Shown: positions 26,440 through 36,127, numbered from the stretch's first letter. The stretch: 64,000 nt of DNA from Ferruginibacter sp. (GCA_025963635.1 JAOQAK010000070.1:62001-126000); one strand, 5' to 3'. Numbers and translations: made by a program. Notes: generated by a model not told the origin, from the sequence alone.

Positions 26440-28344
26440 TTACTCAGGTTTTACCAACACAACTTTGGCCCTGTCTGCTCTATACACCTGGTCGTAAAAT
26501 TTTGCAAGCTCCATATATTCCTTTGCAGGGAAACGGCCACTGTACTGTTCCATCATTCTGTAGTAGACAATTGTTTCACTATCTAAAACCCGTGTAGATG
26601 AAGCAAACTTTCCAAATTTAGTCTGAAGAGAAATATCCTTTGGCACACTTTCGGGCTTATAACCTCCGGGAATCTTAATTTCAACAGAATCAATGTCCCG
26701 GTAAGCATCGCGTATAAGATAATCGTACATCCTTGCAGTATCGGGCACTAACTTTTCAGTAGCACTGCCAAATAAATTTGGTGCAATATATAAGCGCTTG
26801 CCGGTTATGCCCGCATAATTGTTTAATTGAATTTGCAGGTTTTCAATCACAGAGGGAATAGCGCCTTTATGCTCTTTGTAATCATTTTTTATTACCTGGT
26901 AAGTGGGTAAATTAAACATCCTGTTCAGATATTTCTCCCTCTCTTCCGTGGAAGCATCGTGCATGAGCGAATGTGGAAAATCTTGCTGAAGCCCTGTATA
27001 GGTATTGGAAATATCTGCTTTTACATTTCCCAGTTCATCAGAAACTGCTTTCACTATTCTTACCTGGAGATTGTCCTGCACCTTATAAACCGGCGTTTGT
27101 ACAAGGTGGCCACCCGTTTCGTCAATTATAAGTGCTTTCCTGTTACCGGTGAAACTGCCCATGTATCCGGGAGAGACTGTTTGATTTGTACATTCCAGCC
27201 ATATGGTATCTTTATTCAGCGGCACGCAGGAAATTACGTGGTTGGACTGTGAACAAGAAAAATCAGCTATGAATGGCGGAGGATAGTTGCCCCCGTATAT
27301 TTCGACATATTTGCCGGTTATACCTGCTTCCTTTAACAAGGCGATCATATAATTGGAAAGCGCTTTGCAATCGCCATATTTTTTTTCCGCAACATAGGTC
27401 GCCTCAAAAGGTTGCCAGCCTCCAATCCCGAGCTGAACACTGATATACCTGGTGTTTTTTTGAAGGAAATCATATAGAAGGTACACCTTCTCGCGGTCAT
27501 CTTTGATAGCATCAGTAAGCTCATGCACTTTCATTTTGATATTGTTGGGCAGCACATCACGGCCCTTTATTAGCTGGTACATGAAACTACCATAGCCTTC
27601 CCATGTTGACATATCACCGGTAAAACCCTGAACTTCAAATTTGGATGGCGCAAAAAACACCATGGGAGTACGCTCGTTAAATGATGGCGCTGACAATTCC
27701 TTTTTCTTTGCAAGGATATTTTTTAGTTCCCATGTATAGGTTTTTACCTCCCCTTTTTGCGTGATAACAGGTTGGCCTGTAAAGTTCATCGGTTTATACC
27801 TCACAACATAATCAGCCGGTGCGATAATGGTAAACTTACTATGCTGAACAGACATTTCAGGTTCCCTCTGGGGCATCCATGTGGGGAAGGCCTGGGTGCC
27901 GCTAAACTCATCCTCTTCTTCAAATTCAACCGTGTAGGGATATTCTGCTGCATAAAATTCATTTTCCTTATACCTGGCGTCCGACAACAGACTAACTTCA
28001 TCGTAAGCGCTGTTATCCTTCCAGTCGCTTTTTTTTGAATGTTTTGTTTCTTTACCCATCGAATTAAACAGTTTGCCTGAAACTGAATTGATGCTGCAAA
28101 ATTTGTCATAACTGGTTACATAATCTGCATATCTGCGAGCCGCCGCATTCAATATGGTATAGGCATGTTTTTCATACACTAGGTACCTGGAGGGGGATTT
28201 TATCGTTAGGATATATTCTTCATACCGCTTTACAACGTCTGCCCCTTTGCGCAGGGAATCCGGCACTAAAAGTGCATTGTATTCCTGTGCTTTACAGGTA
28301 ACGGAAATAGAGACTGCTAAAAAGAATACGATTAGTCTCATCAT
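26440..28344 (-). CDS. DUF3857 / transglutaminase-like domain protein
   Basis: This 634-residue exported protein has a signal peptide (MMRLIVFFLAVSISVTCKAQ). It carries an N-terminal DUF3857 domain (about 50-220) and a transglutaminase-like cysteine-protease fold: the segment TRYISVQLGIGGWQPFEATYVAEKKYGDCKALSNYMIALLKEAGI contains the Cys of the YGDCKALS motif (in TGL domains the nucleophile), followed by FSCSQSNHVISCV (His). A C-terminal DUF3858-like region follows. Such pairs are common in Bacteroidota; their substrates are not known. It is translationally coupled to the upstream gene: the TAA of that gene and this ATG share one A (TAATG) at 28344. Confidence 0.85.
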   Translation of the reverse strand: MMRLIVFFLAVSISVTCKAQEYNALLVPDSLRKGADVVKRYEEYILTIKSPSRYLVYEKHAYTILNAAARRYADYVTSYDKFCSINSVSGKLFNSMGKETKHSKKSDWKDNSAYDEVSLLSDARYKENEFYAAEYPYTVEFEEEDEFSGTQAFPTWMPQREPEMSVQHSKFTIIAPADYVVRYKPMNFTGQPVITQKGEVKTYTWELKNILAKKKELSAPSFNERTPMVFFAPSKFEVQGFTGDMSTWEGYGSFMYQLIKGRDVLPNNIKMKVHELTDAIKDDREKVYLLYDFLQKNTRYISVQLGIGGWQPFEATYVAEKKYGDCKALSNYMIALLKEAGITGKYVEIYGGNYPPPFIADFSCSQSNHVISCVPLNKDTIWLECTNQTVSPGYMGSFTGNRKALIIDETGGHLVQTPVYKVQDNLQVRIVKAVSDELGNVKADISNTYTGLQQDFPHSLMHDASTEEREKYLNRMFNLPTYQVIKNDYKEHKGAIPSVIENLQIQLNNYAGITGKRLYIAPNLFGSATEKLVPDTARMYDYLIRDAYRDIDSVEIKIPGGYKPESVPKDISLQTKFGKFASSTRVLDSETIVYYRMMEQYSGRFPAKEYMELAKFYDQVYRADRAKVVLVKPE

Positions 28345-30395
28345 TATTTAATTTTTTTAAATACAATTTGCTCTGCTTCCTTTTTAACAATGAATGCATA
28401 AAAATCGCGGAGCGACTGGTAATCTTCGTTTAGATAATTGGCTTTCTTTAAAACTAACCGGCACCTCATCTGAATATTGGTCGCATCCTGGGAGATCAGG
28501 TATTCAAACATACCCTCATCGTCATTAAGAAGCAGCCGTGTTGATTTGGGTAGCTCATCTACTTTGTAACCTTTTGGAATTTCCATGGCAAGCGTATAGA
28601 TTTCGTCGATTTTATACGGCATTTCCACCGGGTAGAAACGTTCAAGGGCTGTAAAGGGGTTATTCTTTTTCGCCCCAGCCAACATAGGATTGAAATAAAC
28701 AATATCATTATCTCCAAAGGATTTGAATTTCAAATCGAACCGGATACCTACCGGCTCACTCAGGGCCTTCAGTGAATCAATTTGCACATTCGCTACTTCT
28801 ATCTCGTCAGAATAATCCTGTTGCACTGTTTTTTTAAAATCATCTAAAACGGTGCTTGTCATTTTATTCCGAAACTTCATAGATTCATAGAACCCCAAGT
28901 TGTGAGCTAAGCTCCCTTCCACCGCACCTTTCTCCTCGTTATTAATAAAAACAATGGTATTAGATGCCTCACTCAACGAATCTGCAACGAAATAAATTGG
29001 AACTGCAAGGCTCTTGGTGATTTCCCTGGCCTGGCCGTTATAGATCCGGGACGGACATTTGCCAAAGGCCAACTGCCGCGAAGAAGCATCGAGGTAATAT
29101 GGTTTGTTTTCCAGGTCAACTTTTGCAATTACATAATTATACCGGTTTATAAACGGGTAAAACTCATGGGTAAAGCCGTTATCCCGTGTACTGAGAATAA
29201 CCGGGTTAACATCAATTTTTTGGTTCTTCAGCATTGCGATCAGTAGCATATTGATATCCGCTACCGAACCTCCCTTGTTCTTTAATACATCCTTAAGATC
29301 GGTCGTTAAATAAATATTGTTACTCTCGTTATAAGTAAAGTTATCCCTAACATATTCAAATATTTTCTGTGCCTTTTCCCTTGGGCTAGTTAAATTCCCT
29401 ACAATATCCTCTACCGTTTTATCCAGCCAATTGTTCGCCCTGTTAATAGGCATCCCAAATCTTTCATGTTCCATTAAGTCATCCGCTACCTTTTCCCAGG
29501 AGTTAAGATAATTTTTTGGTATAGAGTTCGGGTACTTTATCTGGTTTAGCTGGAATTCAATTTTAGCGATAGCATTCTCCAAAGTAGTGGTGAATGGCTC
29601 CTCTTTTAAACCTGGCACATTCCGCATTACCCAGGTATGGTTTTCTACAGCGCCATCCACTTTAACGGTGTTTAATCCCGAACCAACGGTTCTATATCCA
29701 ACTGATTCCCTTTCAACGTGTTCGGTAAAGGAAAAACTGACCTGCGATTGAGTTGCCTTGTTTGTAAAAAGAGGCTGGTAGCCCTGTGAAAGCGTTACAT
29801 ATTGGAAAAATTCGGGAATTGCCGCCTCATATTGGCTCCATAGCACCGGGTATTTATCCTGGAAGGTCCAGGATTGCAGGTTAAAAAAGAAATCGGATTT
29901 TACTTCATAGGAATATTCAATGATGCTTCCCTCTTTAAGCGCTGGAAATGTAAACTTTTTATAGATCCAGTGTTTATCGTGTTTTTCAGTAAACAGGGAA
30001 GATTTTCCGACCTTTGTTGACACCACTTTACCATTTTCGACATTGTAAGTATAAGCGTCAAAATCCTGTAGTTCTTCGGCCTTATTGCTGTTATCTACAT
30101 AAAGATGTATCGTTACGGTGGCGGCATCAAAACCATTTTTATTAATAATTTTAATTCTTTTTTTTTGCTTGAAAATTAAAGAAAAGGTAAAGTCGGATGT
30201 GTTGGCAATAAAAGAGGATTCACCTAAATCAGCCACTACTACCGCATTGGTACTGGAGTCGATGAGTGGTGATTTCACTTCAAAATCCTCAATTTTTACT
30301 TTCCCGAATTTAATATTTAACTTGTCTTGTGCATTTAAACTGCATTGCATGAATAAAACCAATAGTAAAACACAGGGCGTTTTTAGGGTACACAT
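28344..30395 (-). CDS. DUF3857 domain protein (transglutaminase-like, upstream partner)
   Basis: This 683-residue secreted protein has a signal peptide, CVLLLVLFMQCSLNAQ. The DUF3857 part (about 60-230, with EGSIIEYSYEVKSDFFFNLQSWTFQDKYPVLWSQYEAAIP) and the transglutaminase-like part (EKAQKIFEYVRDNFTYNESNNIYLTTDLKDVLKNKGGSVADINMLLIAMLKNQKI) are clear. At the position where the partner protein has YGDCKALS this one has GGSVADIN, i.e. the nucleophilic Cys is replaced by Ser/Val. It may therefore be a catalytically silent partner of the adjacent protein. It is first in a two-gene operon with a one-base stop/start overlap. Confidence 0.82.
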   Translation of the reverse strand: MCTLKTPCVLLLVLFMQCSLNAQDKLNIKFGKVKIEDFEVKSPLIDSSTNAVVVADLGESSFIANTSDFTFSLIFKQKKRIKIINKNGFDAATVTIHLYVDNSNKAEELQDFDAYTYNVENGKVVSTKVGKSSLFTEKHDKHWIYKKFTFPALKEGSIIEYSYEVKSDFFFNLQSWTFQDKYPVLWSQYEAAIPEFFQYVTLSQGYQPLFTNKATQSQVSFSFTEHVERESVGYRTVGSGLNTVKVDGAVENHTWVMRNVPGLKEEPFTTTLENAIAKIEFQLNQIKYPNSIPKNYLNSWEKVADDLMEHERFGMPINRANNWLDKTVEDIVGNLTSPREKAQKIFEYVRDNFTYNESNNIYLTTDLKDVLKNKGGSVADINMLLIAMLKNQKIDVNPVILSTRDNGFTHEFYPFINRYNYVIAKVDLENKPYYLDASSRQLAFGKCPSRIYNGQAREITKSLAVPIYFVADSLSEASNTIVFINNEEKGAVEGSLAHNLGFYESMKFRNKMTSTVLDDFKKTVQQDYSDEIEVANVQIDSLKALSEPVGIRFDLKFKSFGDNDIVYFNPMLAGAKKNNPFTALERFYPVEMPYKIDEIYTLAMEIPKGYKVDELPKSTRLLLNDDEGMFEYLISQDATNIQMRCRLVLKKANYLNEDYQSLRDFYAFIVKKEAEQIVFKKIK

Positions 30396-30472
30396 AGTCG
30401 TAGGTTTGATAAGGGATAAATTGATCCGGTGAATGTATCAAATATTTCAAAACAAAATAATGATTAAGCTCA

Positions 30473-31402
30473 TTGGATAAGGGCGACGAATATACTCAAA
30501 TAATTAAACAGGCTGCATCAAAACTTGGATTTGACTATTGCGGCATAGCAAAAGCCGTAATATTAACCGAAGATGCAAGCCGCCTGGAAAGCTGGCTCAA
30601 CAAGGGCATGCACGGCACCATGCAATATATGGAGAACCATTTTGATATGCGGATCGATCCGACCAAACTGGTGCCCGGTGCAAAATCAGTGATTACCCTC
30701 TTATTAAATTATTTTCCGAGCCAACAGCAAAATGAGGCGGTACCAAAAATTGCACGATATGCTTTTGGAAAAGATTATCATGAGGTGATCAGGGAAAAAT
30801 TGAAGTGCTTTTTATCGGACATAAAATCATCCATAGGAGAAGTAAATGGCCGGGGCTTTGTAGATAGCGCACCGGTACTGGAAAGAAGCTGGGCACAGCG
30901 GACCGGCCTGGGCTGGATCGGCAAAAACGGAAACCTCATCAATAAAAACAGCGGCAGCTATTTTTTTATAGCAACCCTGGTAGTTGATCTGGAACTGGCT
31001 TATGATGATCCTTATACAAAAGATTATTGTGGCAGTTGCACCCGGTGCATCGACCATTGCCCCACGGATGCCATTCTTCCGGATAAAGTAATCGATGGAA
31101 GCAAATGCATCAGTTATTTTACCATCGAGTTAAAGAACGCTTTGATCCCGGATAAAATGAAGGGACTGTTTGATAACTGGATGTTTGGTTGTGATACCTG
31201 CCAGGAAGTGTGCCCATGGAACCGCTTTAGCAAGCCCACCACGGAAATAAATTTTACCCCTATCCCGGCAATATTAAATTTTACTAAAAATGATTGGGAA
31301 GAATTAACGGAAGAAAATTTTAAACTGGTCTTCAAAAACTCGCCCCTTAAGCGAAGCAAGTTCAACGGCATCAAACGCAACCTTCATTTTATTAAACAAT
31401 AG
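30473..31402 (+). CDS. queG: Epoxyqueuosine reductase QueG
   Basis: QueG reduces epoxyqueuosine to queuosine in tRNA, the last step of queuosine synthesis, using a cobalamin and two [4Fe-4S] clusters. The protein has 309 residues. The first cluster ligands are C186, C189, C192 in [13 protein letters not shown] (C196 joins the second), and the second motif [12 protein letters not shown] has C240, C243, C247. [10 protein letters not shown] (129-138) carries the catalytic-site Asp131. The start must be the TTG at 30473: an in-frame TGA lies at 30461-30463 and the first internal Met is inside the conserved domain. The stop abuts the stop of the convergent gene with no spacer. Confidence 0.95.
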   Translation: MDKGDEYTQIIKQAASKLGFDYCGIAKAVILTEDASRLESWLNKGMHGTMQYMENHFDMRIDPTKLVPGAKSVITLLLNYFPSQQQNEAVPKIARYAFGKDYHEVIREKLKCFLSDIKSSIGEVNGRGFVDSAPVLERSWAQRTGLGWIGKNGNLINKNSGSYFFIATLVVDLELAYDDPYTKDYCGSCTRCIDHCPTDAILPDKVIDGSKCISYFTIELKNALIPDKMKGLFDNWMFGCDTCQEVCPWNRFSKPTTEINFTPIPAILNFTKNDWEELTEENFKLVFKNSPLKRSKFNGIKRNLHFIKQ

Positions 31403-31981
31403 TCAGAACATCCAGCCCACCCTGATGGCAATGCGGTTTAAGGAATATTTATCTTTTGTGGGGATATTTTCTGAAGTGTTCATAATAGGGTTCCACACAT
31501 AATTGTCCCGCATTTGAACAATTGTTTTATTGCTGAAAGCTGCTCCCAGGATAATCGCTTCTTTTTTTATCATTACAAGATAATCAATGCCGGCGCCATA
31601 CAAACTACCCGTTCTGTAGTCACCGGCATTGTACTCCAGTTTTTTGTTTTGAGCCGAGAAAGGAAAGTTTATCCCCCCATCGCCAAACAACTGCATTTTT
31701 CCTTTTCGATTCAGCAGGTCGAATCTCGCTTCTAAAAATAAGGGTACGGATGTGTGGTAATAATAATCAAAGCCGGTACCGACACCGGTAAAGAGTTTTC
31801 CAAATTGAAAGCCATTCACTGTATTAACGGCAAGAGAAGTGGTAGTGCTTCCATTCAAAACCTGCAGGGTGTTAAAAGAATGAAATTGATCCATCCATCC
31901 CGGTTGTTTCTTCGCAACATTCTGCGCCTGCATCGTATAAAAGGCAATGCAAAATCCAAGCATCAATAATGATCTTTTCAT
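31403..31981 (-). CDS. Small secreted/outer-membrane protein of unknown function
   Basis: This 192-residue protein has a signal peptide (SLLMLGFCIAFYTMQAQ). The body is rich in Gly, Phe and Tyr with alternating strands (GVGTGFDYYYHTSVPLFLEARFDLLN, ending RIAIRVGWMF with a C-terminal aromatic), as in small outer-membrane beta-barrels. I do not recognise a named family. It is the last gene of a minus-strand operon with an ECF sigma factor and lies 4 bp after the LVIVD gene, so it is probably cotranscribed. Confidence 0.75.
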   Translation of the reverse strand: MKRSLLMLGFCIAFYTMQAQNVAKKQPGWMDQFHSFNTLQVLNGSTTTSLAVNTVNGFQFGKLFTGVGTGFDYYYHTSVPLFLEARFDLLNRKGKMQLFGDGGINFPFSAQNKKLEYNAGDYRTGSLYGAGIDYLVMIKKEAIILGAAFSNKTIVQMRDNYVWNPIMNTSENIPTKDKYSLNRIAIRVGWMF

Positions 31982-31985
31982 ACAA

Positions 31986-33254
31986 TTACAATTTATCGAC
32001 TGGTACTTTGCTGATAAGTTTTATATTATTGATGTTGCTATAGTCGTACTGGTAAATCCCTTCATCGGCTACAACGATCACGATTCCAAATTGACATATC
32101 ACATCAAATGGGTTAATATTGTTGATTGTTTTCAGCAGTTTAATATCCTGCACATTTGCCGCATTGTATATCTTCAAACCAGCTTTTCCATCACATATAA
32201 AAAGAAGATCGCCATCCTTGCTAAGTCCTTTCGGCTCGGCCATATCATAAATTTTAACAAGGGAAGGCTGAAGTATATTGGAAATATTTACCACATCCAA
32301 TTCATTTCGCTGAGCAGCGCCGCCTCCCCAGCAAGGGGAAGTATTGCCGGTTGCCCGAAGCGTTACATAAGCATATTGGTCATCTGCAATAACCGGATCT
32401 CTGAAACAGGCATGCGAAAAACTGCCGAGAAGAGAGGGACTGGAAGGATTGGAAAGGCTATAAATAAACATACCGGTTTGCCCACCGATGAAAAGTTTAT
32501 CTTTCACAGGGTAGATGGTCTCGATATTCCAGCCGATTGGCTTTACATTCTCTTTGACTGGTTCTGCCGGAACGGAAATATTGAAAGCGCTCAGGTTGGA
32601 TTGCCCTACTGTGTATAAATAATTATTTACAATGGTAAAGCGAGCCATGGAGCCACCTACACCGGTAATAGCTTTTGTTGTTGCTGTACCGCTTACCTGT
32701 GACGAGGAGGCGAGCCACAAACCAGGAGAAGGTTGGCCATTATCAACAAGTGATCGTTTATCGGTGGTTTCCTGCTTTACCCAATCCACAATATATTTCG
32801 TGCTATCGGGACGGAAGCCATTACTATAATCCCTTTCCGGAAACACGTTGGTAGTTATCTTTTTAAAAACAACATTTTGTGGGTCTGTGATGTCGATGGT
32901 CCCCATATCGGTATACAGGTCGGCATAAAGCGTTGTGTTTTTTACGGCAAGATCGATATTGCCGGGGATGGCAATAAAGGAAATATTTCTCGGAGCCAGG
33001 GGGTTGCTGTTATCGATAATATGCACACCTTTATTGATTTCATTTATAAAAATGTATTGCCCGTACAAAAATATTTTGCCGGTATTTTGCAAAGCGCTGG
33101 GAGGGGCGCTTTTGATACTTTGTAACACTTCTGCCTTGCTTTTGTACACTGGCGTATAGTAGGTATAGGTAGTTTTCAAAGTATCTTTTACGCAGCTTTG
33201 CAGCAAACAAACTCCGAGAAAGATAACTGATAAACAAAGTGTAATTTTTTTCAT
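31986..33254 (-). CDS. LVIVD-repeat lipoprotein
   Basis: This 422-residue predicted lipoprotein has signal MKKITLCLSVIFLGVCLLQSC with Cys21 at the lipobox. The body consists of repeats of the LVIVD type, which form a beta-propeller-like structure: KIFLYGQYIFINEINKGVHIIDNSNPLAP, NTTLYADLYTDMGTIDITDPQN, DKLFIGGQTGMFIYSLSNPSSP and QYAYVTLRATG. The ligand is unknown. It lies 90 bp downstream of the anti-sigma/barrel gene and 4 bp before the next one, in the same operon. It may be a surface component controlled by the neighbouring sigma factor, which is inference. Confidence 0.82.
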   Translation of the reverse strand: MKKITLCLSVIFLGVCLLQSCVKDTLKTTYTYYTPVYKSKAEVLQSIKSAPPSALQNTGKIFLYGQYIFINEINKGVHIIDNSNPLAPRNISFIAIPGNIDLAVKNTTLYADLYTDMGTIDITDPQNVVFKKITTNVFPERDYSNGFRPDSTKYIVDWVKQETTDKRSLVDNGQPSPGLWLASSSQVSGTATTKAITGVGGSMARFTIVNNYLYTVGQSNLSAFNISVPAEPVKENVKPIGWNIETIYPVKDKLFIGGQTGMFIYSLSNPSSPSLLGSFSHACFRDPVIADDQYAYVTLRATGNTSPCWGGGAAQRNELDVVNISNILQPSLVKIYDMAEPKGLSKDGDLLFICDGKAGLKIYNAANVQDIKLLKTINNINPFDVICQFGIVIVVADEGIYQYDYSNINNIKLISKVPVDKL

Positions 33255-33344
33255 AAAATTATTTTATTATGATGAGGGATTATAACCAAACTGACAATAA
33301 ATAAATGCGTACGGTTGCATTCTATGGTGGTATTTAAAAAGAAA

Positions 33345-34847
33345 TTATTTTCTTCCAATACTACCGAAAGTTTTCTGCACCCGTATGCCGAAATAACTAT
33401 AGCGACGATGTTGGTAAAGGCCTAATTTCGCCATTTTGTTAAGACTAAAATTTATGTCCGGACCGATAAGCATTGGATGAATTGCGTGCAACGGCAATGT
33501 AAACTGAAGCCCTGCGGAAACATTGAAAGGCGTTTTATTAAAGACCGCATTGTTACTGTAATAAATGCCGCTGACCGTATCAAACTGCAAAGCATTTGAG
33601 CTGATGAGTCTTGCAACGGACAGTCCCGCATTTAAATAGATAGGTAGCTTAGATTGCTTTCTCACATTTAACCTGGCTGATACGGGCAGCTCAATAAAAT
33701 GAAATTTATTTTTGTAGTTGCTGGTGTTACCGCTGTTATAACTAATGTTTCCGGTATTAAAAATTGGACTGTTGTTTACAGGGCTACCGGTTACCATTGC
33801 CGAAGTATAGGTTTTATAATTGATGCCAATAAGAATTGCAGTTTTATACGAAATATTTTTTTGAATGTACACGCCCAAATGATAGCCCAAACCTGCTGTT
33901 AATTTTGAAGGAGTACGGGGAATAGTTGCTCCGCCTGTGCCTCCGGTTGATTGGGTTGGTGCAGAAAAGGCTTTTGAATCATCGGCATTTCCCAAACTGA
34001 TGATGCCGAGGTAACTGTTTTGTGTAGTAGTTATTCCCCCGGAAAAAGTAAATCCAAGCTCCCAATTACTTCGTGGTTTGCCTTTCATTAAATTTCCTGC
34101 AATTGAATCCCCTTTAATACCTCCAACCGCAATTGAAGTCTTAGGCAACTCCATGGTTGCAACACTATCATTTTTTATGATTGCTAGTTGCCTCACGATG
34201 GCCGGAACATTTATTGGTGGGATGATTGCCTCATCTTTAACCTCATCCTTATTAGCAACCGTATCGTCATTCAGGCCAAACGCATTATCGCTGGTGATAG
34301 AAATATTTACTTTAGGCCTGGTTGTGTACGATATCTTATTGGTATCATTCTCTTGAGCTTTATTTGCATGCGGGGCGACGGTTCTTGCTTCATCCACACC
34401 TTTATTATTTACATCTGAGCCAGCTTTCATTAAAGGTCTAGCCACTGGAGATGCTTTCACAATTTTCCCTTTGTTGGCGATTGCTCTGTCTTCTTGTATG
34501 CTCTTTATTTTATTTCCCTTCGATAAATTTTGAGCTGTAATCTTGGCAGTATCCGTGGTAATGGAAGGGTTTGCGGCTGTTGATGTGGAGGCAACTTTAT
34601 TTTTACCCTGCAATTTTTCTTCTGTTGAAAATGATTTTGCAATTTTCTTATCCCGGTTTTGATAGGAAATAATAAAAATAGCTGAACTGGTAACCAGTAA
34701 CAGCAGGAGAATGATTGCGATAATGTGCCGATCATTTTTTTGTTTCCCAATCGCAACCGAAACTTTCTGCCACACTTCACCGGATGGATCAAAGGTGAGC
34801 TCCTCTACCTTTTGCTGCACCTGTTTCTCAAAATTATTTTCCTGCAT
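33345..34847 (-). CDS. Anti-sigma-like membrane protein fused to an outer-membrane beta-barrel domain
   Basis: This 500-residue protein has three zones. The N-terminal cytoplasmic part (FEKQVQQKVEELTFDPSGEVWQKVSVAIGK, 6-35) resembles the short sigma-binding stretch seen in Bacteroidota anti-sigma factors. One membrane helix is at about 41-62. A long low-complexity Lys/Ala/Asn/Thr-rich periplasmic linker (about 63-255) leads to a C-terminal domain of about 258-500 resembling a PorT-like (PF13568-type) barrel: NWELGFTFSGG, TAGLGYHLGVYIQKNIS, FHFIELPVSARLN, LYLNAGLSVARL and a terminal aromatic-rich strand. I place the start at 34847, 45 nt inside the longer ORF; this ATG begins the conserved part and gives a 14-bp overlap with the sigma gene. 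The protein may connect envelope state to the sigma factor; this role is inference. Confidence 0.8.
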   Translation of the reverse strand: MQENNFEKQVQQKVEELTFDPSGEVWQKVSVAIGKQKNDRHIIAIILLLLLVTSSAIFIISYQNRDKKIAKSFSTEEKLQGKNKVASTSTAANPSITTDTAKITAQNLSKGNKIKSIQEDRAIANKGKIVKASPVARPLMKAGSDVNNKGVDEARTVAPHANKAQENDTNKISYTTRPKVNISITSDNAFGLNDDTVANKDEVKDEAIIPPINVPAIVRQLAIIKNDSVATMELPKTSIAVGGIKGDSIAGNLMKGKPRSNWELGFTFSGGITTTQNSYLGIISLGNADDSKAFSAPTQSTGGTGGATIPRTPSKLTAGLGYHLGVYIQKNISYKTAILIGINYKTYTSAMVTGSPVNNSPIFNTGNISYNSGNTSNYKNKFHFIELPVSARLNVRKQSKLPIYLNAGLSVARLISSNALQFDTVSGIYYSNNAVFNKTPFNVSAGLQFTLPLHAIHPMLIGPDINFSLNKMAKLGLYQHRRYSYFGIRVQKTFGSIGRK

Positions 34848-35394
34848 ACTGCTCCTGTTTTGAAAGTGATGAATATTTTTCAATCCATTCAATTAGTAAA
34901 TACCTTGCCCTTGCATATTGCGACTTTGATGTGCCCTCGCTTATGCCCAGCATGGCGCCAATCTCTACATGTGTATAGCCTTCAATCGCATATAAATTAA
35001 AGACGGTTTGATAACCTATGGGCAATTGCCTGATCAGTTCGGATAACTGTTTTGCATCCAGTTGGATAACGGGATTATTATCTGAAACCGGGTGCAGGGG
35101 CATTTCTGCAAAAACCAATTCTTCCCTGTAACGCTTATTCTTCTTTAGATAATTGAGTGCCGTGGTTACCATGATTCGCCGGATCCATGCACCTAATTCA
35201 CCTGTTGCTTTGTATTTGTCTAAATGGAAAAATACTTTTATAAAGCCTTCCTGTAATACATCCTCTGCATCCTGCATTGATTTAGTATACCGGTAACAAA
35301 CCCCCAGCATGGCAGGCGCAAAATGTTCATACAACTGTTGTTGGGCAGCTGGCCTTTTTTTAAGACAATCTTTTACCAGTGAAGTATAGTCCAT
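34834..35394 (-). CDS. ECF-type RNA polymerase sigma factor
   Basis: This 186-residue sigma-70-family factor of the extracytoplasmic-function group has region 2 (AMLGVCYRYTKSMQDAEDVLQEGFIKVFFHLDKY, about 28-62), a conserved IMVTTALNYLKKNKR link and region 4 (LPIGYQTVFNLYAIEGYTHVEIGAMLGISEGTSKSQYARAR). It binds core RNA polymerase and directs it to a target set that usually includes its own operon. It is translationally coupled to the anti-sigma-like gene by overlap. It is the first gene of the operon 35394-31403. Confidence 0.94.
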   Translation of the reverse strand: MDYTSLVKDCLKKRPAAQQQLYEHFAPAMLGVCYRYTKSMQDAEDVLQEGFIKVFFHLDKYKATGELGAWIRRIMVTTALNYLKKNKRYREELVFAEMPLHPVSDNNPVIQLDAKQLSELIRQLPIGYQTVFNLYAIEGYTHVEIGAMLGISEGTSKSQYARARYLLIEWIEKYSSLSKQEQYAGK

Positions 35395-35571
35395 TATGAA
35401 TACTATGGCAGGTTGACAACCAATTTATACAAAGGGTTGCATGAAGAAATTCAAAGGTCTGAAATCTTTAAAGGAAAGGTTACTAAATTAAATGATTTTA
35501 GATGTTGGCTTTGGAAAGCCGCTTCCGGCGGTGTAAAACCAGCTTCTTTTTTTGATATGCATTAAATACAC

Positions 35572-36117
35572 TTACCCGGCAGGAGCAGGGGTATTTTCTA
35601 AATACATTTTTAGTGCCTGCAAAGCAGCTTCATAGCCCGGACCGGTGAGTTTATCAATAAATATCCCATAAAACTTTTCCCAGGGATACCAATGTAACCG
35701 GGTGATTGCCCTCCATTCAACCTGTACAGCTTGCTGGCCGGACAGGGGTGTAATAAAGAGGTCGTTTTCAATATCGTTCTCTCCTTTTGCCTGCAATAAA
35801 AATTTCACGGAAGAAGCATTTGCTGGTATAAAGCTGATCGTTATTTCTTTGCCTAGCTGAAGGATTTTGTATATGGAATCTTTTTGCCCGGCGGATGGTG
35901 GTTGTACAAACAACTTGGCAGAATCGGCGGTAAAAACAGGGTGCCATTTCTTCCAGTTCTCAATAGCGGCAACCTGGCGGTATACTTCGCCGGCAGTGGT
36001 GCCATTGATCAATAAAGCCCGGGATACCCGAACCTTAAACGGGATCAGCAGGGAAAATAAGGTAATGATAATGAACAACCCTGTTGCCCCAAAAAGAAAA
36101 GCTTTCAAAAAACGCAT
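35572..36117 (-). CDS. SRPBCC (START-like) domain protein with N-terminal membrane helix
   Basis: This 181-residue protein has a membrane-spanning segment at about 5-26 (AFLFGATGLFIIITLFSLLI) and an SRPBCC/polyketide-cyclase-like hydrophobic-pocket fold. The characteristic VYRQVAAIENWKKWHPVFTADS is at about 45-66, and the C-terminal helix LTGPGYEAALQALKMYLE is present. The ligand is unknown. It is followed 10 bp downstream on the same strand by nothing else of its own; the ABC-2 permease gene is 10 bp upstream of its start, so the two may be cotranscribed. Confidence 0.8.
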   Translation of the reverse strand: MRFLKAFLFGATGLFIIITLFSLLIPFKVRVSRALLINGTTAGEVYRQVAAIENWKKWHPVFTADSAKLFVQPPSAGQKDSIYKILQLGKEITISFIPANASSVKFLLQAKGENDIENDLFITPLSGQQAVQVEWRAITRLHWYPWEKFYGIFIDKLTGPGYEAALQALKMYLENTPAPAG

Positions 36118-36127
36118 AATATTTATT

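Noticed and set aside
31947-32618. 223-residue plus-strand ORF over the LVIVD gene
   Set aside because: Shadow of the LVIVD lipoprotein gene, which has repeats and a lipobox.
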